A DNA stretch of 64,000 nt, taken from assembly GCA_024742765.1 (NCBI GenBank), contig JANSXT010000010.1, positions 1 through 64,000 on the forward strand, read 5' to 3'. Made by a program: the position numbers and the translations under genes. The notes beneath the pieces are model-generated. The model saw only the letters and a list, made by a program, of their open reading frames with translations, searched no databases and had not been told where the DNA came from. Positions within the stretch are counted from its first letter, which is position 1, and the number at the start of each line of letters is the position of its first letter. Positions 40,946 to 49,234 of the stretch are shown here, piece by piece. The DNA is from Phyllobacteriaceae bacterium (GTDB lineage: Bacteria > Pseudomonadota > Alphaproteobacteria > Rhizobiales > Rhizobiaceae).

Positions 40946-43525
40946 TCAGCTTTCGATGTCGATGGGCGCGGTGTTGGCGGTGGCCGCCTTTTCCTTCTGC
41001 GCGTCGTCGCCCTCCTGCGACAGCGCGCCCGGCCGCAAGCGGAACATGATGAGGATGGGCGCTGCAATGAAGATCGACGAATAGGTGCCGATCACCACGC
41101 CGAAGATCATCGCGGCGACGAACGATTGCAGCACCTCGCCGCCAAAGAAGAACAGCGCGAGAAGCGCGAGCAGCGTCGTCACCGAGGTCAGGATGGTGCG
41201 CGGCAGCGTCTGGTTCATCGACATGTCGAGAAGGTCCGGGATCGCCATCTTCTTGTAGCGCCGCAGATTCTCGCGCACCCGGTCATAGACGACGACCGTA
41301 TCGTTGAGCGAATAGCCGACAATGGTCAGGATCGCGGCGATACTCGACAGGTTGAATTCAAGCCCGGTGATGACGAACATGCCGATGGTGAGCAGCACGT
41401 CGTGCGTCGTCGCGATGATCGCGCCGAGCGCGAACTGCCACTCGAACCGCAGCCAGATATAGATCAGGATCGCCGCCAGCGCCGCCAGAACCGCGATCGT
41501 GCCTGCGGTCGCCAACTCGCCCGAAACGGTCGGCCCGACCACTTCCACACGGCGGATGTTGTAGTCTTCCTCCAGCACCGCACGCACCTTGGTGATGGCG
41601 CTCTGCTCGGCATTGTCGCCGCCGCCCTGGCTTTCGATGCGGATCAGCGCGTCTGTCGGCGCGCCAAAGCCCTGCACCTGCACATCGCCCAGATTGAGGT
41701 CCGACAGCCCGTTGCGGATACCGCCAATATCGGCCTCGCCCTCGAGCGCCTGCACCTCGATCAGCGAACCGCCCTTGAAGTCGATGCCCAAATTCATGTT
41801 CACCGTGGCGAACAGCGCCATGGAGGCAACGACGACCAGCGAGGACAGGGTGAAGGAATAGCGGCGCAGCCACATGAACTTGATCTTAGTGTCCGGGCGC
41901 AGATGGCGGCCGAGACCGAGCGGCAGTTCCTTGGGTTTGCGGCGCTTCAGCCAGAAGGCCATCATCCAGCGCGTCAGCACGAACGCTGTGAAGACGGTGG
42001 TGATGATGCCGATGGCGAGCGTGACGGCAAAGCCGCGGATCGGGCCCGAACCGAGATAAAAAAGGATGATCGCGGCGATCAGCGTCGTCACGTTGGCGTC
42101 GACAATGGTGGTAAAGGCGCGCTGGAAGCCCGCATCGATCGCCTGGATGAGACTTCGCCCGCCAAGCCGCTCCTCGCGAATGCGCTCGAAGATCAGAACG
42201 TTGGAGTCGACCGCCATGCCGACGGTCAGGACGATGCCGGCAATGCCCGGCAGCGTCAGCGTCGCACCGAGCGCCGAGAGCGCCGCGATGACCAGCGTGA
42301 TGTTGATGATCAGCGCCAGATTGGCGATGACGCCCAGAAAGCCGTAGGCGACGAACATGAAGCCGACGACGAGGATCGCGCCGATGATGCCAGCGATCTC
42401 GCCGGCGGCAATCGAATCGGCGCCCAGAGACGGGCCGACCGTGCGTTCCTCGACAAAGGTCGGCTTGAGCGGCAGCGCGCCGGCGCGCAGCAGGATCGCC
42501 AGATCGTTGGCACCATCGACGGTGAAATTGCCGGAAATCTGGCCGGTGCCGCCAAGGATCGGCTCGCGGATCACCGGCGCGGAAATCACCTGCTCATCGA
42601 GCACGATCGCGAACGGGCGGCCGACATTTTCCTGGGTCGCGCGGCCGAAGCGCTGCGCGCCCGTGCCGTCGAAGCGGAAGGTCACAATGGGTTCATTCGT
42701 GCGCTGATCGAAACCCGCCTGCGCGTCTTCAAGGTTTTCGCCGGTGACGATCTCGCGTGTCTCGATCACGTAGGGGATCGGCGGGTCGTCGGTCGAATAA
42801 AGGATCTCCGTGCCAACCGGCGGCCGGCTGCCGAGCGCATCCTCGACCGGCGTCGTCACATCGACCATGCGGAAGGCCAGACGCGCCGTCGTGCCGATCA
42901 AATCCTTGAGGCGCTCGGGATCGTCAAGACCGGGCACCTGAACGATGATGCGGTCGGCGCCCTGGCGCTGGATCACAGGTTCCGTGGTGCCCAGTTCGTC
43001 GATGCGGCCGCGGATCACTTCGACGGTCTGGGTCAGCGCGCCGCTCATGCGGTAGTCGAGCCCCTGGTCGGTGATCTCCAGTTCGTACCGGTCGTTGGCA
43101 TCGGGCCCGGAAAGGACAATTTCGCGCACCGTGCCGCCGGTCAGAAGGCCGGTGGTGACAGGCGTCGTCAAGTCGGAGAGCGCTTCGCGCGCCGCATCGG
43201 CATCACTGGGATCGCGAAGGGTAAAGCCGACCGTCTGTCCCTGGCCGGAAAGGCCGGTATAGCCGATGCCCTCGGCCCGCAGGAGGCGGCGAACCTCGTC
43301 GCGCGTCGCTTCGAGCCTTTGTTCGACCAGATCGTCGCGATCGAGCCTGAGTTGCAGGTGCACGCCGCCCTGAAGGTCGAGCCCGAGCGCCAGCGTGTCG
43401 CTGGGCACCACGTCGGGCAGACTGTCGCGCACCGATTGCGGATAAAGGTTGGGCAGCGCGAACGCGACGCCGACCGCAACCGTCAGCCAGATCAGAACCG
43501 TCTTCCAGGGCGCAAAATAGAGCAT
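40946..43525 (-). CDS. secDF: SecD-SecF fusion protein, Sec translocase accessory subunit
   Basis: 859 residues, a natural fusion of SecD (about 1-520) and SecF (about 550-859). SecD: first helix WKTVLIWLTVAVGVAFALP, the LGLDLQGGVHLQL motif, large periplasmic P1 domain, then membrane block with VGMAVDSNVLIFERIREE. SecF: second first-helix, GIDFKGGSLIEVQ and SLNDTVVVYDRVREN. The proton-driven complex pulls exported chains across the inner membrane. Fusion is usual in Rhizobiales. Downstream of yajC by about 100 bp on the same strand. Confidence 0.96.
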   Translation of the reverse strand: MLYFAPWKTVLIWLTVAVGVAFALPNLYPQSVRDSLPDVVPSDTLALGLDLQGGVHLQLRLDRDDLVEQRLEATRDEVRRLLRAEGIGYTGLSGQGQTVGFTLRDPSDADAAREALSDLTTPVTTGLLTGGTVREIVLSGPDANDRYELEITDQGLDYRMSGALTQTVEVIRGRIDELGTTEPVIQRQGADRIIVQVPGLDDPERLKDLIGTTARLAFRMVDVTTPVEDALGSRPPVGTEILYSTDDPPIPYVIETREIVTGENLEDAQAGFDQRTNEPIVTFRFDGTGAQRFGRATQENVGRPFAIVLDEQVISAPVIREPILGGTGQISGNFTVDGANDLAILLRAGALPLKPTFVEERTVGPSLGADSIAAGEIAGIIGAILVVGFMFVAYGFLGVIANLALIINITLVIAALSALGATLTLPGIAGIVLTVGMAVDSNVLIFERIREERLGGRSLIQAIDAGFQRAFTTIVDANVTTLIAAIILFYLGSGPIRGFAVTLAIGIITTVFTAFVLTRWMMAFWLKRRKPKELPLGLGRHLRPDTKIKFMWLRRYSFTLSSLVVVASMALFATVNMNLGIDFKGGSLIEVQALEGEADIGGIRNGLSDLNLGDVQVQGFGAPTDALIRIESQGGGDNAEQSAITKVRAVLEEDYNIRRVEVVGPTVSGELATAGTIAVLAALAAILIYIWLRFEWQFALGAIIATTHDVLLTIGMFVITGLEFNLSSIAAILTIVGYSLNDTVVVYDRVRENLRRYKKMAIPDLLDMSMNQTLPRTILTSVTTLLALLALFFFGGEVLQSFVAAMIFGVVIGTYSSIFIAAPILIMFRLRPGALSQEGDDAQKEKAATANTAPIDIES

Positions 43526-43623
43526 GTCAGATCATGTCCCGAAACAGAGCGTCAGCCAAGGCTGGCCTGCCGGGCCGGCCTGGCGAAATTGGGGCGCCAT
43601 CCCCGATGGCAGGGCGAAAACCG

Positions 43624-43974
43624 TCAGGCTTTCTTGGCGTCGTTGGCGGCCACCGGCTCGCCCTTCACCCGCACGTCGGCCACCATGGCGCGCATCACGC
43701 GCACCTTGGTGCCCTGGGCGATCTCGACTTCCAGCTCGCCCTCGTCCTCATGCACCTTGGTCACCTTGCCGACCACACCGCCGCCGGTGATGATCGTGTC
43801 GTTGCGGCGGATCGCGGCGAGCATTTCCTCGCGCTTTTTGACCTGCTGGCGCTGCGGCCGGATGATCAGGAAGTACATGATCACGAAGATCAGGATGAAC
43901 GGCAAAAGGCTCATGATCAGGCTCGGGCCCGCAGCCGCGCCGCCCGCCTGAGCGAAAGCCGGTGTGACAAACAT
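43624..43974 (-). CDS. yajC: Preprotein translocase subunit YajC
   Basis: 116 residues. One membrane helix SLLPFILIFVIMYFLIIRP followed by the family motif QRQQVKKREEML and the beta domain NDTIITGGGVVGKVTKV. Part of the SecDF-YajC holocomplex. ATG 43974 is chosen (MFVTPAFAQ); the upstream frame lacks conserved sequence. Confidence 0.95.
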   Translation of the reverse strand: MFVTPAFAQAGGAAAGPSLIMSLLPFILIFVIMYFLIIRPQRQQVKKREEMLAAIRRNDTIITGGGVVGKVTKVHEDEGELEVEIAQGTKVRVMRAMVADVRVKGEPVAANDAKKA

Positions 43975-44117
43975 ATGATACTCCCCAGAACGGATGGCCC
44001 CTTCGGGGACCTTGAAATTTGCGGCGAATATAGTCAGGCAAAGCCCCGATGCAACCGAAACCAGGGACAATCGGCGCCAGTTCGCCCTCAGTGTTCCCGC
44101 CGGCGCGGGGGACCGCC

Positions 44118-44993
44118 ATGACCCAATCGGCTGACGACACGCTTGCGGCGCTTCACGGCAAGCTCGACCGGCTCGCCGAAGCGCTCGAACGGATCGCCCC
44201 GCCCGCGCCGCAGGTGCCTGACTTTGACGCATCTGACTGTTTCGTGTGGGAGCGCGGTGCGCTGGCGCCTGTGGTCCGCGTCAACCGCGTCGACATCGCC
44301 CTGATCAGGGGCGTCGACCGGGTGCGCGACATTCTGATCGACAACACCGAGCGCTTCGCCAAGGGCCTGCCCGCCAACAATGTGCTTTTGTGGGGCGCGC
44401 GCGGCATGGGCAAATCTTCGCTGGTCAAGGCGGCGCATGCGGCGATCAATGCGGGCGGCGCCACCCCGCCGCTCAAGCTGATCGAGATCCACCGCGAGGA
44501 CATCGACACCCTGCCCCGCCTTTTGGGCTCACTGAAGGATGCGCCCTTCGCCTTTATCGTCTTTTGCGACGATCTGTCGTTCGATCAGGACGATACCTCC
44601 TACAAGTCGCTCAAGGCCGCGCTCGACGGCGGCGTCGAGGGCCGGCCGGACAATGTCATCTTCTATGCGACATCGAACCGGCGCCACCTTCTGCCGCGCG
44701 ACATGATCGAGAATGAACGCTCGACGGCGATCAACCCGTCCGAAGCGGTCGAGGAGAAGGTGTCACTGTCGGACCGGTTCGGCCTGTGGCTGGGCTTCCA
44801 CAAATGTTCGCAGGACGAGTATCTCGAAATGATCGACGGCTATGTCGCCCATTACGGGTTTGAGGTGGACCCGGACGATCTGCGCCGCGATGCGCTGGAA
44901 TGGGCGACCACGCGCGGCGCGCGGTCGGGCCGCGTCGCCTGGCAGTTCATCACCGACCTGGCCGGGCGGTTGGGGAAGAGATTGGAGGGTTAG
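44118..44993 (+). CDS. DUF815 family ATPase
   Basis: 291 residues, P-loop AAA-type ATPase. Walker A NVLLWGARGMGKSSLVKA near 95; Walker B FIVFCDDLSFDQDD; sensor-like IFYATSNRRHLLPRDM; EEKVSLSDRFGLWLGF typical of DUF815. Function not known. Divergent from yajC, a common alphaproteobacterial arrangement. ATG 44118 chosen because the conserved region follows. Confidence 0.9.
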   Translation: MTQSADDTLAALHGKLDRLAEALERIAPPAPQVPDFDASDCFVWERGALAPVVRVNRVDIALIRGVDRVRDILIDNTERFAKGLPANNVLLWGARGMGKSSLVKAAHAAINAGGATPPLKLIEIHREDIDTLPRLLGSLKDAPFAFIVFCDDLSFDQDDTSYKSLKAALDGGVEGRPDNVIFYATSNRRHLLPRDMIENERSTAINPSEAVEEKVSLSDRFGLWLGFHKCSQDEYLEMIDGYVAHYGFEVDPDDLRRDALEWATTRGARSGRVAWQFITDLAGRLGKRLEG

Positions 44994-45349
44994 GCTTCTC
45001 TCCCCTTGAGGGAGAGAAAGTGATTTCCCGGGCTTGGCCTGCCAAGTCCTTGGAAATCACAAGAGAGGGGAATGGCCATCATCGCCCCCATCCTGAGGTG
45101 CGAGCGCAGCGAGCCTCGAAGGGCGGGCGATGATTGTTGCGCACCTCAGGATGAGGGTTGCGATCGCCTCCCGTCATCCTCGGCCGTGAGCCGAGGATCC
45201 ATTCCGTGTTGCAACCGAAAAGCGCCCGCTCAAGGAGAACGGGCGCTCTCAACTCTGCTCGTCATCCCGGAACTTGATTCCGGGATCCATGATGTCCGCC
45301 CGAGCGCTGGATTCCGGGGTCAAGCCCCGGAATGACGGCCATATGGCGG
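44994..45349. repeat. Intergenic palindromic repeat cluster
   Basis: 356 bp without a gene. Contains nested inverted repeats: GTGATTTCC/GGAAATCAC at 45019-45060; CATCCTGAGGTGC/GCACCTCAGGATG at 45089-45153; a TCATCCTCGG unit at 45173-45200; the aceA terminator; and a double unit at 45261-45337 beginning GTCATCCCGGAACTTGATTC and ending GGAATGAC. Same families recur at 23.8, 48.1-49.1 and 55.2 kb. Confidence 0.8.
45217..45247 (-). terminator. Intrinsic terminator of aceA
   Basis: On the minus strand AGCGCCCG / CGGGCGCT stem with 11-nt loop followed by TTTTC, about 100 bp beyond the aceA stop and inside the repeat cluster. Confidence 0.75.
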
Positions 45350-46954
45350 CTATTCCGCCGGCATGGCGAACTGGTTCATCGTATTGTCTTCGCCGGCGGC
45401 CTTCAGCGCAGCGTCGCCCGAGAAATACTCCTTGTGGTCGTCACCCATGTCCGAGCCGGCCATGTTCTGGTGCTTGACGCAGGCGATGCCCTGGCGGATT
45501 TCCTCGCGCTGGACGTTCTTGACATAGCCCAGCATGCCGGCTTCGCCGAAATATTCACGCGCCAGATTGTCGGTCGACAGCGCGGCCGTGTGGTATGTCG
45601 GCAGCGTGATCAGATGGTGGAAGATGCCCGCCTCGCGCGCGGCGTCCGCCTGGAAGGTGCGGATGCGCTCGTCGGCTTCGGCCGCCAGATCCGACCCGTC
45701 ATAATCGACGCTCATAAGCCGGTCGCGGTCATAGCTCGACACGTCCTTTCCGGCCTCGACCCAGGCGTCATAGACCTGCTGGCGGAAATTCAGCGTCCAG
45801 TTGAAGGACGGCGAATTGTTGTAGACCAGCTTGGCGTTCGGGATCGTCTTGCGAATGTCCGACACCATGCCGCCGATCTGGCCGATATGCGGCTTTTCGG
45901 TTTCGATCCACAAAAGGTCGGCGCCGTTCTGCAGCGAGGTGACCGAGTCGAGCACGCAGCGCGCTTCGCCCGTGCCGGCGCGGAACTGGAACAGCCCGCT
46001 CGGCAGGCGCTTGGGCCGCACCAGCTTGCCGTTCTGGCGGATCAGCACGTCGCCATTGCCGATCTCGTCTTCCGAAACTTCCTCGCAATCCAGGAACGAA
46101 TTGTACTGGTCGCCAATGTCGCCCGGTTCGTTGGAAACCGCGATCTGTTTGGTGAGGCCCGCGCCCAGCGAGTCCGTGCGGGTGACGATGATGCCGTCAT
46201 CGACGCCCAGTTCGAGGAAGGCGTAGCGGCAGGCGCGCACCTTGGCGATGAAATCGTCATGCGGGACGGTGACCTTGCCGTCCTGGTGGCCGCACTGCTT
46301 TTCGTCCGACACCTGGTTTTCGATCTGCAGCGCGCAGGCGCCCGCCTCGATCATCTTCTTGGCGAGAAGATAGGTCGCCTCCTCATTGCCGAAGCCTGCA
46401 TCGATGTCGGCGATGATCGGCACGACATGGGTCTCGTAGCCGTCGATCTTCTTCTGGATGGCGGCGGCGGTGACCTCGTCGCCCGCATCGCGCGCCTTAT
46501 CCAGTTCGCGGAAAAGCCCGCCCATCTCGCGCGCATCGGCCTGGCGCAGGAAGGTATAAAGCTCCTCGATCAGCGCTGGAACGGAGGTCTTCTCATGCAT
46601 GGACTGGTCGGGCAGCGGGCCGAATTCGGAGCGCAGCGCGGCGACCATCCAGCCCGAAAGGTACAGATAGCGGCGCTTGGTCGAGCCGAAATGCTTCTTG
46701 ATGGAGATCATCTTCTGCTGGCCGATGAAGCCGTGCCAGCAGCCCAGCGACTGGGTGTAGTTTGCCGGGTCCGCATCATAGGCGGCCATGTCCTCGCGCA
46801 TGATCTTCGCCGTGTATTTGGCGATGTCGAGACCGGTCTTGAACCGGTTCTGCAGCCGCATGCGGGCGACATATTCGGCGTTGATGCCGTCCCACGGCGC
46901 CCCTTGCGCGGAGATCAGGTCGGACGCGGTCTTAATTTCTGTCTGGTAGCTCAT
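45350..46954 (-). CDS. aceA: Isocitrate lyase, long (about 530-residue) subtype
   Basis: 534 residues. Cleaves isocitrate to glyoxylate and succinate, first step of the glyoxylate shunt for growth on C2 compounds and fatty acids. The catalytic loop reads DEKQCGHQDGK with Cys221, the KQCGH form of the long Pseudomonas-type enzyme rather than KKCGH of the 430-residue enzyme common in rhizobia. Other blocks: LGCWHGFIGQQKM, IIADIDAGFGNEEATY (metal site), TRTDSLGAG, YNNSPSFNW, and ADPANYTQSL near the start. ATG 46954. TTGTCA dyads lie upstream. Confidence 0.95.
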   Translation of the reverse strand: MSYQTEIKTASDLISAQGAPWDGINAEYVARMRLQNRFKTGLDIAKYTAKIMREDMAAYDADPANYTQSLGCWHGFIGQQKMISIKKHFGSTKRRYLYLSGWMVAALRSEFGPLPDQSMHEKTSVPALIEELYTFLRQADAREMGGLFRELDKARDAGDEVTAAAIQKKIDGYETHVVPIIADIDAGFGNEEATYLLAKKMIEAGACALQIENQVSDEKQCGHQDGKVTVPHDDFIAKVRACRYAFLELGVDDGIIVTRTDSLGAGLTKQIAVSNEPGDIGDQYNSFLDCEEVSEDEIGNGDVLIRQNGKLVRPKRLPSGLFQFRAGTGEARCVLDSVTSLQNGADLLWIETEKPHIGQIGGMVSDIRKTIPNAKLVYNNSPSFNWTLNFRQQVYDAWVEAGKDVSSYDRDRLMSVDYDGSDLAAEADERIRTFQADAAREAGIFHHLITLPTYHTAALSTDNLAREYFGEAGMLGYVKNVQREEIRQGIACVKHQNMAGSDMGDDHKEYFSGDAALKAAGEDNTMNQFAMPAE

Positions 46955-46994
46955 GGTCGGCTCCTTGGCTCTCACCCCGCACCGGCGAGGCATA

Positions 46995-47197
46995 TGACAA
47001 TTTTGTCAAACCGTGTCACAGATGCAGCGGTTTCGACGCTCATCGGCAGCGCAGCATGGCTGCGACGCGGTTCCTATGGCCGAATTTACGAGAATCGTTC
47101 TGACAACACACGCGAATGCTGCATCTGCGTTGTCAAAAACGTGTAAAACGGGCAGCGGATTGGGCGAGGGTATGTGGGGTTGTCAAGATTGTGACAA
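46995..47197. promoter_or_regulatory. Cluster of TTGTCA/TGACAA dyads upstream of aceA
   Basis: Three paired half-sites: TGACAATTTTGTCA at 46995-47008 (41 bp from the aceA start), TGACAA at 47101-47106 with TTGTCA at 47130-47135, and TTGTCAAGATTGTGACAA at 47180-47197. The repetition suggests a dimeric regulator acting on aceA. No gene is supported in 46955-47436; an open frame at 47013-47405 has no coding features. Confidence 0.55.
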
Positions 47198-47436
47198 GGC
47201 GATTCGTCACTACCTCGACCCTAAAACCGCACGCGAGCAGCACCCATATGCATCTAGCTCTTGGAGATGCTTGCAGCAAATCGGCAAGCTAGAAGAGTGC
47301 ACGATAGAATTGCCCAAGGGATGGTCGTTTGGGTCAATCCATTTGCGATTTATTTTGCGATGGGGTTTTGAATTTTTATTTATCAATTTCAGGTTTCCGC
47401 TATGATCAATAAATCATCACTGATATAGAGATTGTT

Positions 47437-47829
47437 ATGAGGCTGTTTTTTGCATTTCCGTTTATCGCGATGTTTCTTTGGGTCGGCCCATCTTTGGCTC
47501 AAGAAACAATGATTGAGCGAATGACGGTTGTCTTGGACCTTTGCAGCTCTACAGACAGATGTGACGGCATCATAAAATCCGAAGGAGAGGGCGAAAGCCA
47601 AACCCGCTTTTCCATGGACGACACATTCTGCAGTGCGGGAGGCAAGGGCCGCGCAATGCAAGTTTGTGAGTCGGGTACACCGTCTATGGCATGTGTGGCC
47701 GACCCGAAGTACTGCTCGTCGACTGCCGCGGTCGACCTTGATTCGAGCTGCTACATAAAGCCGGACTTGACGGGGTGGTGTTGCTTCGAGGCTCCAACTG
47801 GAACTACCGTTTGCGGTGCCTGGCAATAG
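47437..47829 (+). CDS. Small Cys-rich secreted protein, unknown
   Basis: 130 residues. Signal peptide MRLFFAFPFIAMFLWVGPSL with cleavage after SLA-Q. The mature chain of about 110 residues has ten Cys, including CSSTDRC, CSAGG and GWCCFEAP, spaced as if for several disulfides, so it is probably exported and oxidised. No family recognised. GC is lower than in neighbours, it lies between aceA control sites and a repeat mosaic, and it may be recently acquired. A TATGAT box is at 47400-47405, upstream of the start. Confidence 0.6.
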   Translation: MRLFFAFPFIAMFLWVGPSLAQETMIERMTVVLDLCSSTDRCDGIIKSEGEGESQTRFSMDDTFCSAGGKGRAMQVCESGTPSMACVADPKYCSSTAAVDLDSSCYIKPDLTGWCCFEAPTGTTVCGAWQ

Positions 47830-48394
47830 CATAGAACCCTCAAGAGCTTGGGCCCTTTGGCCGGTTTGAGCGCAACCTTCTGCCAAAAGTTCGCGTTTGC
47901 ATCGCGGAAACGGTCATGCGCACAAGTGCTTTTCAAGCGACGATGACCGGGGCGACAAGGACCCTTAGCGACTCAACATGCGCATGTTCTACTGCGATCG
48001 CAGTGAGTCATCGTGCTCGCAAGCACTCAGATGGTGGGGCGCTTTGCATACAAGCCGCAGGCTGCAAACCGGTTCCCCGGCAATGCCATCCTCCGTCACC
48101 CCTGTGCTTGTCACAGGAATGACGGCACTGGTTTAGACGCTTGGCTCGATACCGCAGAACAAAGCACCGACGCTCACCTCTCCTCAGTCACCCTCGGCCG
48201 CCGAGCCGAGGGTTCATTCCTGAGGCGTCGACAGGCAGACGATGGCCTGAAACACGGCGCGAACCCGTTATGATCTGGCATCCCGAGACCGGCTTCCGGC
48301 CTCGTCACGGATGGAAAGGTCTCAGGAACGGTTTCCGGGGACGAGCCCCGGAATGACGGCAGAGGAGTCGCCGCGTCTCCTTCCCGCGTAGGCG
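47830..48394. repeat. Repeat-containing intergenic region left of the GIY-YIG gene
   Basis: 565 bp without a supported gene. 48090-48220 contains a unit (GTGCTTGTCACAGGAATGAC, then GGCACTGGTTTAGAC and CCGCAGAA) that recurs with changes at 48714-48820. 48311-48360 has GGTCTCAGGAA followed by a stem TCCGGGG/CCCCGGA and ATGACGGC. 47840-48080 shows nothing recognisable. Confidence 0.65.
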
Positions 48395-48682
48395 CTACAA
48401 CAGCCACGGCCGAAGGTCGTTCCAGTCGGGATTGATCGCCTCGATCGCATTGATCTTCCACTGGCGCGGCCATTTCTTGATCGTCTTTTCGCGGGTGATC
48501 GCGCGCGTCACCAGATCGTGCTCCTCGAACCAGACCAGACGCTTGCAACTGTACTTGGCCGTGAACTGCGAGCCGATCCCGTTTTCATGCTCCCACACGC
48601 GTTGAGCGAGATCGGATGTCACGCCCACATAGAGCGTGCCGCCTTTCTTGGATGCGAGCATGTAGACGTAGCCTTTGCGCAT
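48395..48682 (-). CDS. GIY-YIG single-domain nuclease, between repeat copies
   Basis: 95 residues. GIY-YIG fold with YVYMLASKKGGTLYVGVT (the GIY and YIG positions read VYM and YVG), catalytic Arg in SDLAQRVWEHENG, and the helix LVTRAITREKTIKKWPRQWK carrying the Glu. This is the UPF0213/YhbQ-like group, often multi-copy in Rhizobiales; target unknown. ATG 48682 follows from the conserved start RKGYVYML. Upstream and downstream sequence both hold the repeat unit beginning GGTCTCAGGAA (48692, 48318), in the same orientation. Confidence 0.85.
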   Translation of the reverse strand: MRKGYVYMLASKKGGTLYVGVTSDLAQRVWEHENGIGSQFTAKYSCKRLVWFEEHDLVTRAITREKTIKKWPRQWKINAIEAINPDWNDLRPWLL

Positions 48683-49234
48683 ACTCGCGAAGGTCTCAGG
48701 AATGGATCCCTGTGACAAGCACAGGGATGACGGCACTGGTTTGGACACTTGGAGCAAGGCCGCAGAATGAGGCGCCCACGCTCACCTTTCCTCCGTCATC
48801 CTCGGGCTGGACCCGAGGATCCAGAGCCGAGGCGCCCGCCACTTCACACGCCGTCATCCCGGCACTTGATTCCGGGATCCATGGTTCGGCTCGGCGCGAC
48901 TGGATTCCGGAATCAAGTTCCGGAATGACGCAGAAAGCAATGAAACACCATGCCCGCTGCCCCGCCCTTCGAGGCTTGCCGCCAATCCCCCTCATCCTGA
49001 GGTGCCAGCACCTTGCAGACTTCATTCGCTACGGACAGTGAAGCGCGGAGACAAACCCGCACGCCGTCATCCTCGGGCTTGTCCCGAGGATCTGCCGAAG
49101 GGTGCATGCTATGCGGATCCTCGGGACAAGCCCGAGGATGACGGAGCGTGGGGCGATCGCCGTCCCTCTCGGATCAAAGGTCCGGGGATGATTGGGACGC
49201 GCGCCACCGGCGCCGAAGGCAAGTGCGATGCGGG
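48683..49234. repeat. Mosaic of palindromic repeats right of the GIY-YIG gene
   Basis: Non-coding. Units in order: GGTCTCAGGAATGGATCC with a CCCTGTG/CACAGGG stem (48692-48731); TCATCCTCGG unit near 48797-48825; a double unit from GTCATCCCGGCACTTGATTC to GGAATGACG (48855-48932); CTCATCCTGAGGTGC (48990-49004); and a perfect 29-bp inverted repeat with arms 49064-49092 and 49116-49144. All share the TCATCC...GGATC and GGAATGA ends. Confidence 0.82.

Noticed and set aside
40910-43951. Open frame of over 1,000 codons antisense to secDF
   Set aside because: It mirrors the codon structure of secDF on the other strand, as expected in high-GC DNA, and has no recognisable domain. Similar long antisense frames over pxpA/permease, pccA and ppsA were rejected for the same reason.
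47013-47405. 130-codon open frame upstream of the Cys-rich gene
   Set aside because: Overlaps the aceA control dyads, has irregular composition, no ribosome-binding site and no recognisable protein features.
48683-49234. CRISPR array
   Set aside because: Repeats are palindromic, unequal in length and spacing, with no unique equal-length spacers and no cas genes.
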